A stretch of DNA of 64,000 bases, taken from assembly GCA_963853835.1 (NCBI GenBank), contig OY970835.1, positions 37,584,047 to 37,648,046 of the forward strand, in the 5' to 3' direction. Both the position numbers and the translations under genes were made by a program. Of the stretch, positions 30,912 to 43,528 are shown piece after piece (the first letter of the stretch is position 1; each line of letters opens with the position of its first letter). Source of the stretch: Calendula officinalis (taxonomy: Eukaryota; Streptophyta; Magnoliopsida; Asterales; Asteraceae). The notes under the pieces were generated by a model, which ran no database searches, had not been told where the DNA came from, and was given only the letters and a program-made list of their open reading frames with translations.

Positions 30912-31224
30912 CTTCATCCGATTCAAAGTAAGTGATACACTTTGGGTTTCACGGTTTTTGAGGCAAAATATTATAATTATGGTTAAATTAGATTAATTGG
31001 ATAGTTAGAGGGGAATGATCCCACAATTTTTAAATAAAGTGGGGTTAATAATGTTTAAAAGTAAAAAGTAAAGATAAAAATGTCATTTCACTTTGTTAAA
31101 GTAGATAGTTAGTGGGTGTGGGTCCCACTATTTTTTGTCAAATAAGGTAATTTTTTAAAGTGTATAACTTATTTTGATTCAATCTAAAAAGGAAAGTGTA
31201 TCACTTATTTTAAATCAGAGAAAG
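30912..31224. mobile_element. Stowaway-like MITE, ATTCAAAGTAAGTGATACAC type
   Basis: 313 bp, with diverged inverted ends (CTTCATCCGATTCAAAGTA and CTTTCTCTGATTTAAAATA), flanked by TA (30910-30911 and 31225-31226). Same family as 38741-39047. Confidence 0.7.
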
Positions 31225-31615
31225 TATATTATTTTATATACTAACTTTTAACAAATAATGTTTTAACATTTTGTTAACCATCTTCAATCATATATATTAT
31301 TTTATATATTAACTTTCAACGATAGTAAATTTATGTGGCTAATAAACAGTATATTTTGGACGCACAAGTAATTGATTCATGTGATTAAATATGTGTCTTA
31401 TCTAATATAATAACTATCAGAAAATAAAGTCACACTTTAATAAATAACCATGGCAAAAGTTTTGACATTTGGCCACATCTATGTAAATGTGGCTAACAAT
31501 GAACACGTTTATATTATTAAATCGTGGCTAATTGAAGTGTTTGAATTTAATTTGAAATTATCATAATAATTAAGCTAAAAATGTGGCCCGCTACACGATA
31601 AGTCAAAGTGTGACT

Positions 31616-32021
31616 TAGGGCTGTCAAATCGTGCTATCGTTTCGTGTTTCTGGATAACACGACACGAAAACGTTCAACACGAAAACAACACGACACGAAG
31701 TCGTGTTTTATTTTGCTAACACGAACACGACACGATTAAAAAAACGATAACACGATAAACACAACAAACACGAACACACAAAATAAATAAAAAATATCTT
31801 ACTTATTACATGCTAAAAACACGATAAACACGACAAACACGATAAAATCATAACTATCGTGTCAATTTCGTATTAATCTCTGAACACGAACACGACACGA
31901 CTTCGTGTTTGTTTTACACAACACGAACACGACACGAACACGAATTCAAATTTCAGTTTCGTCCCAATTTCGTTTCGTTTCGTGTAATTTTGTCGTGTCG
32001 TGTTTGGTTTTGACAGCCCTA
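31616..32021. mobile_element. hAT MITE with CACGA-word interior
   Basis: 406 bp with 13-bp inverted ends TAGGGCTGTCAAA/TTTGACAGCCCTA and a perfect 8-bp target duplication GTGTGACT (31608-31615 and 32022-32029). The interior is largely repeats of AACACGACACGA in both orientations. It has no coding capacity. It sits about 700 bp downstream of the PM19-like gene. Confidence 0.93.
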
Positions 32022-32735
32022 GTGTGACTAGACAGTCTAATGCTAATTTTATACTAGTGACTGGAATGTTTCTTTTTCTTTTTCTTATCTAAACATTTAT
32101 CAAACGATTTTTTAATTATATTTAATTTGGAGTATTGCTTTTTCTTATCCTAAACGTATATTATAGGAATCTATAACGAGAAATTTCAGACAAATTGAAA
32201 TTTTAAAGTTTTTTTTTTCTTTTTTTTTAACAGCAATTTTTTTTTTTTTTAACAGCAAATTAGTAAGTTAGTAGTTCGAGCATAGAAAATGACATGCACA
32301 AGGGGCAGTATGTCTTCCCTCGAACCCTCCACATATGAGGAATAAACCACATCACCTTTTAAACCCCAAGTGTTACCTCCGATAAGTCTCAAACCCAAAA
32401 CTTTTTAAATTTCCCCAACACCCGAGACCTTTTAAACTTCCCCACACATTGTATGGTGTAAATACCACTAAGACAACTTCACCAATTATAATCGGCACAA
32501 TCACCCACCAGTAAATCCAAAAGAGACCATATCACATTCATAATGTAATAACGCAACAATATTCTTTCTTGTCATAAGATGTAAGAAAGACTATGAACTT
32601 TTTATATTATCGTGACACACATAAAAGTAATTCATACTGTCGAATAAGAAACATACATATACAAAAATCAGAATCCACACAAACAACATCACGAAACATT
32701 ATTTGTTTATTATTTAATTACATAAATAGAAAACA
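32022..32735. other. Intergenic, 3' side of the PM19-like gene
   Basis: No gene. Poly-T tracts at about 32209-32250, followed by a dispersed-repeat fragment (CAGTATGTCTTCCCTCGAACC at about 32307) that recurs in diverged form at about 34750 and 57075. Confidence 0.4.
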
Positions 32736-34057
32736 TTAGACCCTGGTCCCACCAACAGCCGTTGTCTTAACGCCGGTGTCGGCCGGATGTGTCCCCATTC
32801 CGTAATCTGTGTCACGGTAGCCTGGGCCGTACCGGCTGCTGTAAAGTCCGGCGTGCACCAACAACACATACAGCAGCTCCGTCACCGTCAAGATTATGAT
32901 AAATGCCTCCACTACCCTCAGCCTCCATCCTCTGTGCCCTCCTACGTTTATCTCCTTGCATGCCAACCTTATATTAAAATATCATTTTATCTCTTCCAAT
33001 TAGTACTGCTAATAAATATTTTTTTATACACACTACTAACTAATAAAATGTGTTATGGAATTTATCGACTAGAGAAATAGTAAGCATTGTTTCCTACTAA
33101 AAATTCATACTTATCTTTCTACTTATTTAATAATTCAAATATCAAATTAAAGGAATGAGACTAGGATAAAAACTAATTTTTAGGACACTTAAGTAGTATA
33201 GTTACTAATCATAACGAACTACTCCCATGTAATAAATCCAAATTATTTTTAACTAACTAATTAACCAATTATATAATCATATTCATTCTTAATAATAACC
33301 AATATTAAAAGAACACAATTTACATAATTCTTGCTATGATTGGCAAGTGGCAACTATTGATATTCTGATATATACAAGATCTAAGAAAAAGGTATGTTAC
33401 GGTTGGCTACTATTGTTACAGGGGTTTATAAGGGGTATGTTGTAATTGTTAAAATTCTCTGATCCATGTCAATAGTTGTAATTTTCATTAATTACAAAAC
33501 TATATATACTCTCATTTTTTCTACAAATAATATAGGAAACCCATAGCTTTTAGAATAATGGAATGTCATTGGTAATGTATCATGTAAAGGTATTTGGTTA
33601 TCTTAATTAGTATTCAAAATGTATTATATCATACTAAATATAATAATTTACCCGAAAGCAAGAACTGTAACGGCCCAAGCCACCAGAGAAGACGATCCAG
33701 CTGCCGCAAGGCTGTCATTCCTCCACGCCCTAAGGTGGTTGCCACCCGCAAACTTTGACACAATTCCAAGAACCGAAGCTAAAATCGCAAACTCCAAGAA
33801 GAACTCTGTCGCACCATTTCCACCAAAACCTACCAATCAAATTAATTAATCTCAGCATGAATTTAAAACCAATTAAATATTTAAGAACACATTAATGATC
33901 ATCATCATTATCGGAAATTAAGCTCACTTGGGTGGTTGGTCTGGCGGTTGATTAGCTTGTTAAGACACCATGCAGAAAACCCTAAAGTGATGAAATACAT
34001 CACCAAGTTAAGAAACAATAATGGCGCCGCCACGTTTCTTCCCACCGTCTGTGCCAT
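32736..34057 (-). CDS. PM19L: AWPM-19/PM19-like plasma membrane protein, three exons
   Basis: Exons on the minus strand: 33928-34057, 33652-33829 and 32736-32967, with GT-AG introns 33830-33927 and 32968-33651. The joined CDS is 540 nt, 179 aa. It begins MAQTVGRN; the third exon ends in TAA at 32736. Motifs seen include FGGNGATEFF, AGGNHLRAWR, GGHRGWRLR and SSRYGPGYRDTDYG. Four hydrophobic segments fit the tetraspan AWPM-19 family. Known: the family is plasma-membrane located, induced by abscisic acid, dehydration and cold, and linked to seed dormancy; the rice member PM1 is reported to import abscisic acid. The exon 1/2 junction completes a Ser codon and the exon 2/3 junction a Gly codon, which supports the splice choice. 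Confidence 0.93.
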
Positions 34058-35574
34058 GATCGGAAAATTATATCTTCCAACACAAAATATTCTTCAACTT
34101 ATGTTAGAGAAAATATTCTTCACTGAAATCTTGGTTATTGAATTCAATGCCAGTAAAGAAAAAGGTGGCGGAGGAGACGGTGGTGAGTGGCAACTTTGGT
34201 GATACGTGTCAGTCAGAACAAAAATAGCGCTTTTATTAACAGGTGTCAGGACACGTGTCATGTGGTTAGTATAGATGGGGGAAGGCTCTTGTCTACCAAC
34301 TTTATGAAAGCCGGAATGTGTGGGAGGGTTGTCGACGTCACGGTGGTGTGCCGTCGTCATTATCGGTAAAGCGGTGGGTTGTGAGAGTTATCCTGGTTGG
34401 TGGGTCCCCGGTACTTTTGTTTCAAGTTTGGGTAATGTGTACCTTGTTAACGTGTGATTCATCAAACTTATTCTGCGTATTTACACGTTCGGTTGTTTGT
34501 TAAGATTTAGTTGGAAACTGTGAATTACTTAAATTATAATAACCTAATGGTATAGTCGTTAATCTGGTGATGGAGATAAACTGAAAATGTAATTGGTATG
34601 ATGTCCATAAATATTTTTCATAAAAAATCAAATGTTCAATTTAATAACCTGAAAGAGATAATTATCTTTTTTTGATAATTATCTTTTTTTTAGCAGTAAG
34701 TTAGTAAATTAATGATTTAAACCTAAACACTGATATATATATAAAGGACAGTATGCCCTTGAATCCTCAGTCTATAGGAAATAAACCCCACAAAATAATT
34801 ATCTGATTAGTAATACTTATTCTTTTGAACTATAGATGCGCATGATTAGCATATTGTGGACAACTACTTGGAGTATAAATTTAAATAATCTAACATCAAT
34901 CAAAATCTGTTACCTACTTCAATCGATTTATTGTATGCAACAATTAAGCTAATTATTTCAACAAAAGTTTTGTCGAAGCCAACAACAATATTTATTCTTT
35001 TAAATGAAAAACATAATTACGATAGAATGTAAACAATCATACTTTTAGGGTATGTTTGAGAAAGCTTATTTAAATGGCTTTTAAGCATGGGTGGACCTAG
35101 GGGTGAGCATAACAGGGTACCCGTCGGTTCCGACTAGAACCGGAACCAGAACCGGAACCGCATGTTCCTGAGATATAGTCTTGCATCGTAATCCTCCAGA
35201 CTTCTTGCCTTGGTTTTTCTAGTCATGTCAAGTTCATAGGCTCCCGTGATTCCGATGTTATTTGTAATGTGGCAATATTGACATAACAAGATAGACACCG
35301 TTTTAAACTTAAAAACTAGGATTGACTCTTATGATTAAAAAATAAAAATTATAAAAAGATAACAAAAGGTAAAAAAATAATATATTATTTTTTACAAATA
35401 ACCAAAATACACTTTCATATATAAAATAAGTGATTAATCTTGACAATTAATTATTGTTAATAAATAGTTAAAGATGTGTTGTTCGAATACAAAAATATAA
35501 AGATTATCTTAAATAATTAAGATGTGTCTCTTGAAACTCGACTCCATTACTCCTTTTTACTAATAAAAAAATGA
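34058..35574. other. Upstream of PM19L and intergenic; truncated MITE pieces
   Basis: No gene. The PM19L promoter should lie in 34058 to about 34500 on the minus strand. At 35046-35090 there is a fragment resembling the Tourist-like element (GGGTATGTTTGAGAAAGCTT), and at 35097-35165 a left end of a TAGGGGTGAGCA hAT-like element that stops after about 65 bp without a right end. Confidence 0.45.
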
Positions 35575-35990
35575 GTAAATTACACGGATGGTCCTTTAAG
35601 TTTATAGTAAATTTCACAAATGGTCCTTTAGTTTCAAAAATTACACCGGTGATCCTTAATTCTGAAAGGTTTTTCCACCGATGGTCCTTTACACACAACT
35701 TGCGTTAATTTTTTCTGTTAACTTACCCCATGTGCAATGCATATGAGGGTAAAAAAGTTATTTTTCATTTCTTTTCATTCTTAAATTAACTTTTTTATCT
35801 TAAATAAAAGTTTTTAGTTTTAAAATAAAAAGAAAAGAAATGAAAAATGACTTTTTACCCTCATGTGCATTGCACATGGGGTAAGTTAACAGAAAAAGTT
35901 AACCTTAGTTAGTGTAAAGGACCATCGGTGAAAAACATTTCAGAATTAAGAATTATCAGTGTAATTTTTGAAATTAAAGGATTAAAAAAT
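35575..35990. mobile_element. Long inverted-repeat MITE
   Basis: The two halves are complementary over roughly 150 bp each: TGGTCCTTTA near 35583 and 35628 against TAAAGGACCAT near 35917, and ACCCCATGTGCAATGCA against TGCATTGCACATGGGGT around 35725 and 35862. The outer ends are diverged, so exact limits and the target duplication are unclear. This wording is common in plant Mutator-type foldback MITEs. It ends within about 60 bp of the PPR start. Confidence 0.6.
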
Positions 35991-36047
35991 AGTTTTGATA
36001 AATCCATAAAAGAATGACTTTTTGTCAATCACGTCTTCGTATCACAT

Positions 36048-37866
36048 ATGTTATACACAAAGTCATCGCGATCTCCTGCAACTCACCATCTTCTCCAACT
36101 TCTTAAACTCTCAATAAACAATCAATCTCTAAAATTAACCCAACAAACCCATGCCCGAGTGTGCTATTTGGGTCTCCACCAAAACCATATTATCGTAACA
36201 AATCTGATAAATGCCTACTCTCATTCCAAAAATCTTCTTCAAATTCAAACTCTTTTCGACTCAATTGAAGTCAAAGATGTCTATTTATGGAACACATTGA
36301 TCAATGCAAAGGTAAAAAACGATCTTCATCATGAATGTTTTACCATATTTAATAATATGCGTCGAACCGTTGATTCTTTCCCTGATGCGTTCACATTCTC
36401 GACTCTGGCTAAAGTTTCCGGCGTGGTCGGAGACTTGCTCGCCGGAAAATGGGTTCACGGGAAGTCTATAAAACTAGGGCTTTTTTCAGATAATATATTA
36501 ACCAATTCCTTGATGTCTATGTATAGCAAATGTGACAGAATTCAAACTGCCAGTAAACTGTTCGATGAAATGCCTCAAAGAACTGTTTCTTCATGGAACA
36601 TAATGTTGTCAGGATATTATAACTGTGAAAACTCATTGCCTGGTTATCTGAGTTTGGGATTTTGTTAATTACATGTTAACAGAAGGATTAAAGCCTAATG
36701 AGTTCACATTATCGAATCTGCTTCCTTTGTGTGAAAGTAAATCCGGAATGTTTGATCATGGAAGAGAGATTCATTGTTACATTATAAGAAATGAAATGAA
36801 TCTTGATGTAGATTCAAGTATTCACTTAAACTGCTGTTTAATCGATATGTATTCAAGAATTAGTAAAATTAATTTAGCTCGACTTATATTTGACCGAATG
36901 AGGATTAAAAATGTTTTCATTTGGACCGCTATGATGAAATGTTATTTACAAAATCAGGATCCTAATGAAACTGTGGTTCTATTTCATGAAATGCTCAAAA
37001 ACAGTGTTGTAGAGCCTAATGAGGTTTCAATTTTAACTGTTCTCCCTGCTTGTAGCTTAACTGCAGGGTTATTAGGCGTAAAACAGATTCATGTATTTTC
37101 TATCAAAAAGGGTTTTATAAATCACACATCTTTATGCAATTCTCTAATCGATATTTACTCCAAAAACGGTGTTTTGAACTATGCAAAACAAGTTTTTGAT
37201 CATGATTGTGTTAGAAAAGATGCAATTTCTTGGGGTTGTATGATTTCGGGATATGGATTACATGGAAAAGGTCAAGAATCGGTTAATTTGTATGATAAAA
37301 TGTTATTAAACAAAATCAAACCAGATGCAATAAATGTGGTTGGAGTTCTTTCTGCATGTAGCAGATCAGGGTTAGTAGAAAAAGGTTTGGATATCTATAA
37401 TAAGGCGATTAGTGTTTACAAGATTAATCCGACGGTTGAGATGTGTTCTTGTGTGGTTGACTTATTAGCCCGATCGGGTCAAGTCAATGAAGCGCTGACT
37501 TTCATAAAGTCAATGCCTTTAGAGCCTGGACCAAGTGTTTGGGCAGCTCTTGTGAGTGGTTTAGTGGGTAATACAGATTATGAGTTAAAAGTTTTGGGTT
37601 ATAAATCATTAATTGAGATTGAACCTGAAAATGCGTCTAATTATGTTTCGCTTTCTAATCTTTATGCATGTTATGGAAATTGGGATTTTGTGGGTGATGT
37701 AAGAAAAATGATGAAAGATAGAAACTTGAGGAAGTTTCCAGGATGCAGTTGGATTACGGTTAATTGTGAGACTTGTAGCTTTTTGGTTGGTGATAAACTG
37801 CATCATGAATCTGAAAAGATATATGCAATGTTGAATGATTTGATTTTAGTAATGAAGAGACCATGA
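36048..37866 (+). pseudogene. E-class PPR protein gene with one frameshift
   Basis: Two frames together encode about 600 aa of a PLS/E-type pentatricopeptide protein: 36048-36668 (206 aa), then 36673-37866. Both carry PPR motifs (LWNTLINA, NSLMSMYSKC, FIWTAMMKCY, CNSLIDIYSKNG, SWGCMISGYGLHGKG, CSCVVDLLARSGQ), and the second ends with E and E+ motifs (SNLYACYGNWDFVGDVRKMM, GCSWITVN). The frame changes between about 36630 and 36652: the second frame is already PPR-like from VWDF just after a TGA at 36649-36651. Known role of the family: RNA editing or processing in mitochondria or plastids. It is either a recent pseudogene or a one-base sequence error, since the rest is undamaged. It begins at ATG 36048; the target peptide is not obvious. 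Confidence 0.85.
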
Positions 37867-38740
37867 TTTGGAGATTTTGACCTGTTTAATTGGAGAATTG
37901 TATAGTGAGTGGCAAAATGGGCTCGATAACGGGTCAAATGGGTTTAGTTAAAACTGATTGCAGAATCTTAACTTTTCTAACTTTAAAAATTAAATTATTA
38001 AATAACGTGATTGCAAACGCCCGCATCGAACCTTGTCCTTATTAGTTATTATACTTGTTATTGTACAATGTATGCACATGTGTTAAATGTAAAGCCAAAT
38101 TTTAAAGAGTCATGCAATCTTTAACCCGAGTATGGTTCTTGTGTTCAATTTAACTTTATGCACATTAGAATATATTTTCTACATAAATAAAAGATCAATA
38201 TATGCTAACACAAACAAACCATTAACACAACATGGCTTCCCATCTTGAAGGTATGAAAAAAAAAAAAATAACAATGAGATTCGAAAAACATTATAGCTTT
38301 TAGTTGCTAATAAAGTGCATCCTGAATCTGAAAAGATATATAAAATCTTGAATGAATTGATTTAGTAATGAAAGAGACCATGATTTGGAGATGTTGACTT
38401 GTTTAATTGGTGAAATGTATAGTGGGTGGTAAAATGGGCTAGATAAGAGGTTAAACGGTTAAAACAAGTTGTCTAACGGCTCAAAATAGGTAAGACGGGA
38501 TGATTGGATTCACCCACAAGCACTTGTCGTCCATAGTCTTTTTTAGAAATAATAATGAATCGATGAAGCCCCAAAAATTCATTAAAGCAACAATACTATA
38601 CAAAACTGAGAGTTACTTACACTCGATGAATGTGTTATTATGAGTACTAACACTCCAATTAATGTGTTATTATGTTTATGACTACATTGTTACTTCAGTT
38701 ATCATTTTAATCTTTTAACAAAATGATTTAAAATGTTATA
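37867..38740. repeat. Duplicated PPR 3' end and shared spacer, copy 1
   Basis: From about 38291 to 38500 the sequence repeats the last ~80 bases of the PPR coding region and its 3' flank (37790-37960). Matching words include CATCCTGAATCTGAAAAGATATAT and CCATGATTTGGAGATGTTGACTTG. The spacer that follows (GAAGCCCCAAAAATTCATTAAAGCAACAAT at about 38565) recurs near 45007 and 58803. Confidence 0.75.
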
Positions 38741-39047
38741 CTCCCTCCGATTCAAAATAAGTGATACACTTTCCATATTTTGGTATATCAAAATAAGTGA
38801 TACACTTTAAAAACACACATAATTTGGTAAATATAATGGGTCCCACATCCACTAACTACTTATTCTAATAAAGTGAAATGACCTCTTTACTCTTACTTTT
38901 AAACATTACGGAGTATTAATTTTACTTTAAAATTATGGGACACATTCCCACTAACCAACCAATTAATCTAACTTAACCCTCATCATAAATTTTTACCTTA
39001 AAAATCGTGAAATCAACAATGTATCACTTATTTTAAATAAGAGGAAG
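38741..39047. mobile_element. Stowaway MITE, GATTCAAAATAAGTGATACAC type
   Basis: 307 bp, left end CTCCCTCCGATTCAAAATA, right end (complement) CTTCCTCTTATTTAAAATA, flanked by TA (38739-38740 and 39048-39049). It is inserted into the shared spacer. Confidence 0.82.
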
Positions 39048-39356
39048 TATACATATTTTTAAGAATTCCAATTCATTTGGAGTGTATACTTTTTAGCTAA
39101 ACTTGTTATTTGACCCATTATATAAAACATCACCCCAATATTTTTATTTTCTTTTTTGAACACAAGGATGAAGACAAAAATCATACTCTTAGACTAGATG
39201 CCTTTAGTCACCCTAATTAATGTGTAATTATGATTACCCCAATTCTTGTGTAATATGATTATGACAATATTATTATTTCAGTTATCATTTAAATCTCAAT
39301 AAGATGATCTAGAAGGTTATATGCATACTTTTAGGACTTTCAACTCATTTCATGTG

Positions 39357-41631
39357 TGTAACGCCCGGAATTTTTGGTTAATGGATTAAATGGAAATATT
39401 GAGGAATAAAAGTGGTAAAATATTTAATCGAGTCTCCGTTGTGTTTTATCGAGTGTTTGGATGTTTGGGACTTGATGTAACCAAGTATGGGTCAAGACTT
39501 GGATGGAAACAAGTTTAAAAGGCAAGAAACTGACCCAGACAGCCCTCGCGACGCGAGGCAGGCGCGAGCCAGACGCGAGATCGAACAGTGGGTTCAAAAG
39601 CTCAGACGCGAGAAGCTCGAGTTGAGGCTCGAGTTGAGACAAGAGCTAGCGAGACGCGAGCGAAACGCGAGGCCTGTATTTCAGCGGCAACCAGCAGGCA
39701 AAGCCGCGTCACTTCGCAGCGCGAGGTGGGTGCGAGCGGGGCGCGAGGAGCGTCAGGAATACATAAACTTGAGTGTAAGCTAGAGTTTCATTTCACCTTC
39801 AACCCCACACATAGTGCAGCCGATTTGGGAGCATTCTTTGACGTTTTTGGAGCTCAAGAGCTCAGATCTTCACCATCTTGAAGGATTGAAACATCAAGGG
39901 TAAGTATTGTTGATTGTCTTGCTTATCTACCTTGATTGTGAGCTTTGTATGGGTAAAAATGGTGGTTTGGGGAACCAACCATGTCATCTTTGGGGAAGAT
40001 GACTAAACATGGGTGTAGAACACTCATTGTAAGCTTGTAATCGATGTGTACAAGTTGGATTTGGGTTATTGATGGAAATCTTGAACTAGGGTTTGAGATT
40101 CCACCAAGTTGGATGAACTTGGTGGTTAGGAATGTGGATATGGATTGATTAGTGATTAGTTATGGATAATAACTAGTTATTGTGATGATATTAATGGTAG
40201 GTCAAGAAGACCTAAAGATTGGTGACATTTCACAAATTGAGGAGCAAGGATTCGTGTTATTAGACATGATTTGGAGTTAGCTTGGCTAAGGTGAGTACAT
40301 GAGACTTTTACTGAGTACATAGCAAATGATTTTTGAAACCATGATGTTTTAGGAGTCTTTATTAATAAACGTTTTTAATAAAGATATTATTGATATGATG
40401 AGAAAATGCTAGTAATAGACTATTTAAGTATATCTAAATGATTGATGATTTTGAAAGAGTTTATGATAATGAAAAGTATTTAATGAGTTTTCATAAAAAA
40501 AGATGCATGAATAAAGATAGTGATTTAAAAGAGCTTGATAATCGGTTTATTAATAATATGTATTAATAAAGCTTGAGACAATGATTTTGAAGTAATAAGT
40601 ATCGGTTAGTATATTATACTAATAGAAGTAGTTATCGAATTACTAAGAGAATAAGTAACAAGTGACTAGTAATAAACATGTATTCTAGTCAAAGATGAGT
40701 CAAAATGATATGATTTTGATAAATGATAAATATGTTTTAAATTAGTAAAGGACTTGGTAAAGTCAAGATTTAAAATGAATTAGTAAAGAGAGTAATATGA
40801 TAAATTAGAATATGTGTATTCTAATAAGTGATGAATTTGATGAAAGAAGCTAATGCTCATATGTTGTTGAAAGGAGCTGAGGCTCATAAGTGTTAATGAG
40901 ATATCCGGAATAAGACCGCCCAGAAATGGGGGAGCATGAGACGTCTACTTGGGGTGGTACCTCCCTGCGCAAAGAGTAGAATGTCACAGTTTATGACACC
41001 CAGTATTGGGTGAGCATGACGACCCGGGAACGGGGAGAGCTTATGAATCTCGGTAAGATGGGGGTTCCCAATTACCTTGATAGTTTACCTATGACGTCCC
41101 ATATCGGGAGAGTTGGCTTCGGAGAGGTCCGTTGCATATGTGATAAAGAAAGTGTAAGCTTGGAGATAGCTTACAAGTATGTGATTAGATGATGAGTAAG
41201 CTTATGGTAAGCTTATTAGTTATACGCTTAAATGAATAGAAGATGAATTATGAATTAATAGGAAATGATAAGGATAAGTATTTATAATGTTATAAATATT
41301 AATTTTTAATTCTTTTGAGAATGGGTCGAAAACCCATGTATCTCACGAGACTATTTTGTTTCACGTACTACTTTATTTTTGGCTATGTACTCAGGTTCAG
41401 GATCGATGGATTAGAAGGTCTCGTTAGAAGTGGCCTTGTGTTGATCATTTCGGGAGCTCGTAGGTAGACCCCGTTTATCCTATGGTTATGATATTGTTTT
41501 GTAACACCGGTTTTAAACTCTGATAAACTTTTTAATGATTTTTGTTAAACCGTATTTTGGGATATTGGATCTTGTAATATTTTTGTTTAAAAATATGTTT
41601 TAAAAGATGTTTTGAAAATTGAGGTGTTACA
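39357..41631. mobile_element. Solo LTR 1 (2275 bp), probably Ty3/gypsy
   Basis: Begins TGTAACGCCCGG and ends GAGGTGTTACA, flanked by ATGTG (39352-39356 and 41632-41636). TG...CA ends with a 5-bp duplication and no primer site, polypurine tract or coding sequence indicate a solo LTR left by LTR-LTR recombination. TGTAACACC-type ends are familiar from Tekay/Del gypsy LTRs. Joining the flanks restores the spacer seen near 43530 and 59085. It shares internal blocks with solo LTR 2, for example TATGTACTCAGGTTC and CTCACGAGACT. A GC-rich stretch at 39540-39770 is filled with CGCGAG words. Confidence 0.85.
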
Positions 41632-41806
41632 ATGTGTACACTTTTTAGCATAACTTTTTTCCTTGACCGTTTTATATAAAACACCAGCCCAAATGCCCAA
41701 TTAATGTATAATGGTTACGACAATATTATTATTCCAGTTATTATTTAAATCTCAACAAAACAATTTAGAAGGTTATATACATATTTTCAGGACTTTTAAC
41801 CCATTT

Positions 41807-43528
41807 TGTAACGACCCGAACTTTTGTAAATAAATAATTTAATAAAAATATGATAAATAAGGATAAATCGTTTGAAGAACGTAGAATTTGGTTTCGTGTT
41901 GTTTGGACATCGTATGAGAAAGTTATGGGCGAAATCGGGTACAGACAAAGGTCGAAAACTGCAGCCTTGTTGCATTGGGGAGTTCGCGGCGCGAACTATT
42001 GTTCGCCTTCGCGAACATGAGGCAGGGAGTTTGGTATTTTGGAGATCGGAGTTCACGGCTGACTCACGATCGGGAAGAGTTCGTGGCAAGGGAAGTTCGC
42101 GGGGCGAACTTGTAGATCGCGGCGCGAACTCTTCAGACACTGCATTAAAGTTGGGATTTTGCTCATTTATTGCATATCAAAACCCTAGTTTCTCCCTTTG
42201 GCGATTTTTAAGCTCAAGAACAGTTTGAGGGCGATTTCTTCACAATTCCTTGGTAGATTTCACTCCTAGTGGAAGATTAAAGGTATATCTTCACTCCTTC
42301 ATCTTTGTAGCTCAAGATCTATGGATCTTGAAGCTTGGGTTTGAAACCCTAGTTCTTGGGTTTAGGGTTAATGGTGAAATAAAGGTTGTATATACTTAAT
42401 AGATGGTATTTTAACAAAGGGATCAAGTGTATGGTTAAGATTTGTAAGGATCTTAAGGGTTGGTTAAACCTAGGGTTTTATAAACCACCAAAATTGGGGA
42501 AAAGTGTTTGTAAAGAGTATCTAGAGATGTGTGGACATATTATTAGTAGTATGTGATGTTGAACAACTTGTGATTGTTGTATTAGGCTTTTGGTGAAGTC
42601 TTGGAAAGTTGACCAAATTGTTGGAGCAAGAGATTGGTGTTAAGAACGCGGTTGGAGCATTATATTGCTAAGGTGAGTACATGTGGACTTTACTGAGTAC
42701 ATAGCCTTTGAATTACCTTCTTACTTGTGTTATGGTCTATTTGCTTATTTGTGTAGACTAATAGTATGTTGAGTTAGTGATAGATATTATTGATAATATT
42801 GGACTAACTTGTTTGATGATGATGTGATAGCCGAGAGCTAGATAGGCATAACCATTGAGTTATGCTATGATTTAGATGATGTGATGATGCGGGGGACCCC
42901 CGATCATGAGGTGTGGTGTGAGGGGCAGTTGGGTGGATTCCCATCGACTCAACCACAGTAGTAGTCTTGCTAACTGGAGGTATTCCGGCGAGTAAGGCAG
43001 GTATCGGTAGATTGGGCGAATCCCTCTTGCCGGTATCTTGAAACTTATTAATGGCGATGGATTTCGGTTAATAAGTTAATGTGGTTCTAGTTGGTTCGGG
43101 GGAAACCCGATAACTAGATATGATTGCTAGGGAAGCAAGGTTGATAGAGTCACAATAGGGTGACTAGATAGACGGACGAGTTACTTGTATTATGTTTACA
43201 TGTTATATGATACTTACCCTTATTGTTGGGTCTAAACCCATGTAGCTCACGAGACTTTTTGTATCACGTACTCCTTGTTTGTTTTGCTATGTACTCAGGT
43301 TCATGATCGAAGGTATAGGTGTGCGTGGATAGAGATGCGAGGCTTAGAGTAGAAGAACACTATAACGGATTTAGACTTAGCTTTGGTTTTGATCTATTTT
43401 GTAACACCAACTTTATACTCTGATTTTCATACCAAAGGTTTTTATAAATCCGTATTTTGGGATAGTTCTCCTCTATATTAAATGATTATTTTGGCCAAAT
43501 GTTTTGTATTAAAAATTGAGGTGTTACA
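41807..43528. mobile_element. Solo LTR 2 (1722 bp), same family as solo LTR 1
   Basis: Begins TGTAACGACCCG, ends GAGGTGTTACA, flanked by CATTT (41802-41806 and 43529-43533). It has its own target duplication and so is a separate insertion 175 bp from solo LTR 1, not its partner. It contains a CpG-rich block at 41985-42140 with GTTCGCGGCGCGAAC-like palindromes. The 3' third aligns with solo LTR 1 (ACCCATGTAGCTCACGAGAC, TATGTACTCAGGTTCATGATC). Confidence 0.85.

Larger units (their letters stand above)
30528..31318. repeat. Tandem ~65-bp repeats with two different Stowaway insertions at the same site
   Basis: Three copies of a unit containing TAACAAATAATGTTTTAACA and ending TTCAATCATATA lie at 30528-30573, 30842-30911 and 31225-31293, with the start of a fourth at 31292-31318. 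The first and second copies are separated by one Stowaway, the second and third by another, each entering at the TA that ends the unit. The third-to-fourth junction is empty. Confidence 0.7.

Noticed and set aside
39487..39881. Two overlapping plus-strand ORFs of about 97 aa in solo LTR 1
   Set aside because: Produced by repeated CGCGAG words that lack stop codons; Arg/Glu/Ala-rich composition only, no conserved motif.
41796..42228. ORFs of about 115 aa on both strands in solo LTR 2
   Set aside because: Open in both directions across the same CpG-rich palindrome block, as expected from composition.
39357..43528. The two TGTAAC...GTTACA segments as the two LTRs of one element
   Set aside because: Each has its own 5-bp target duplication (ATGTG and CATTT), and only 175 bp of spacer sequence lies between them.
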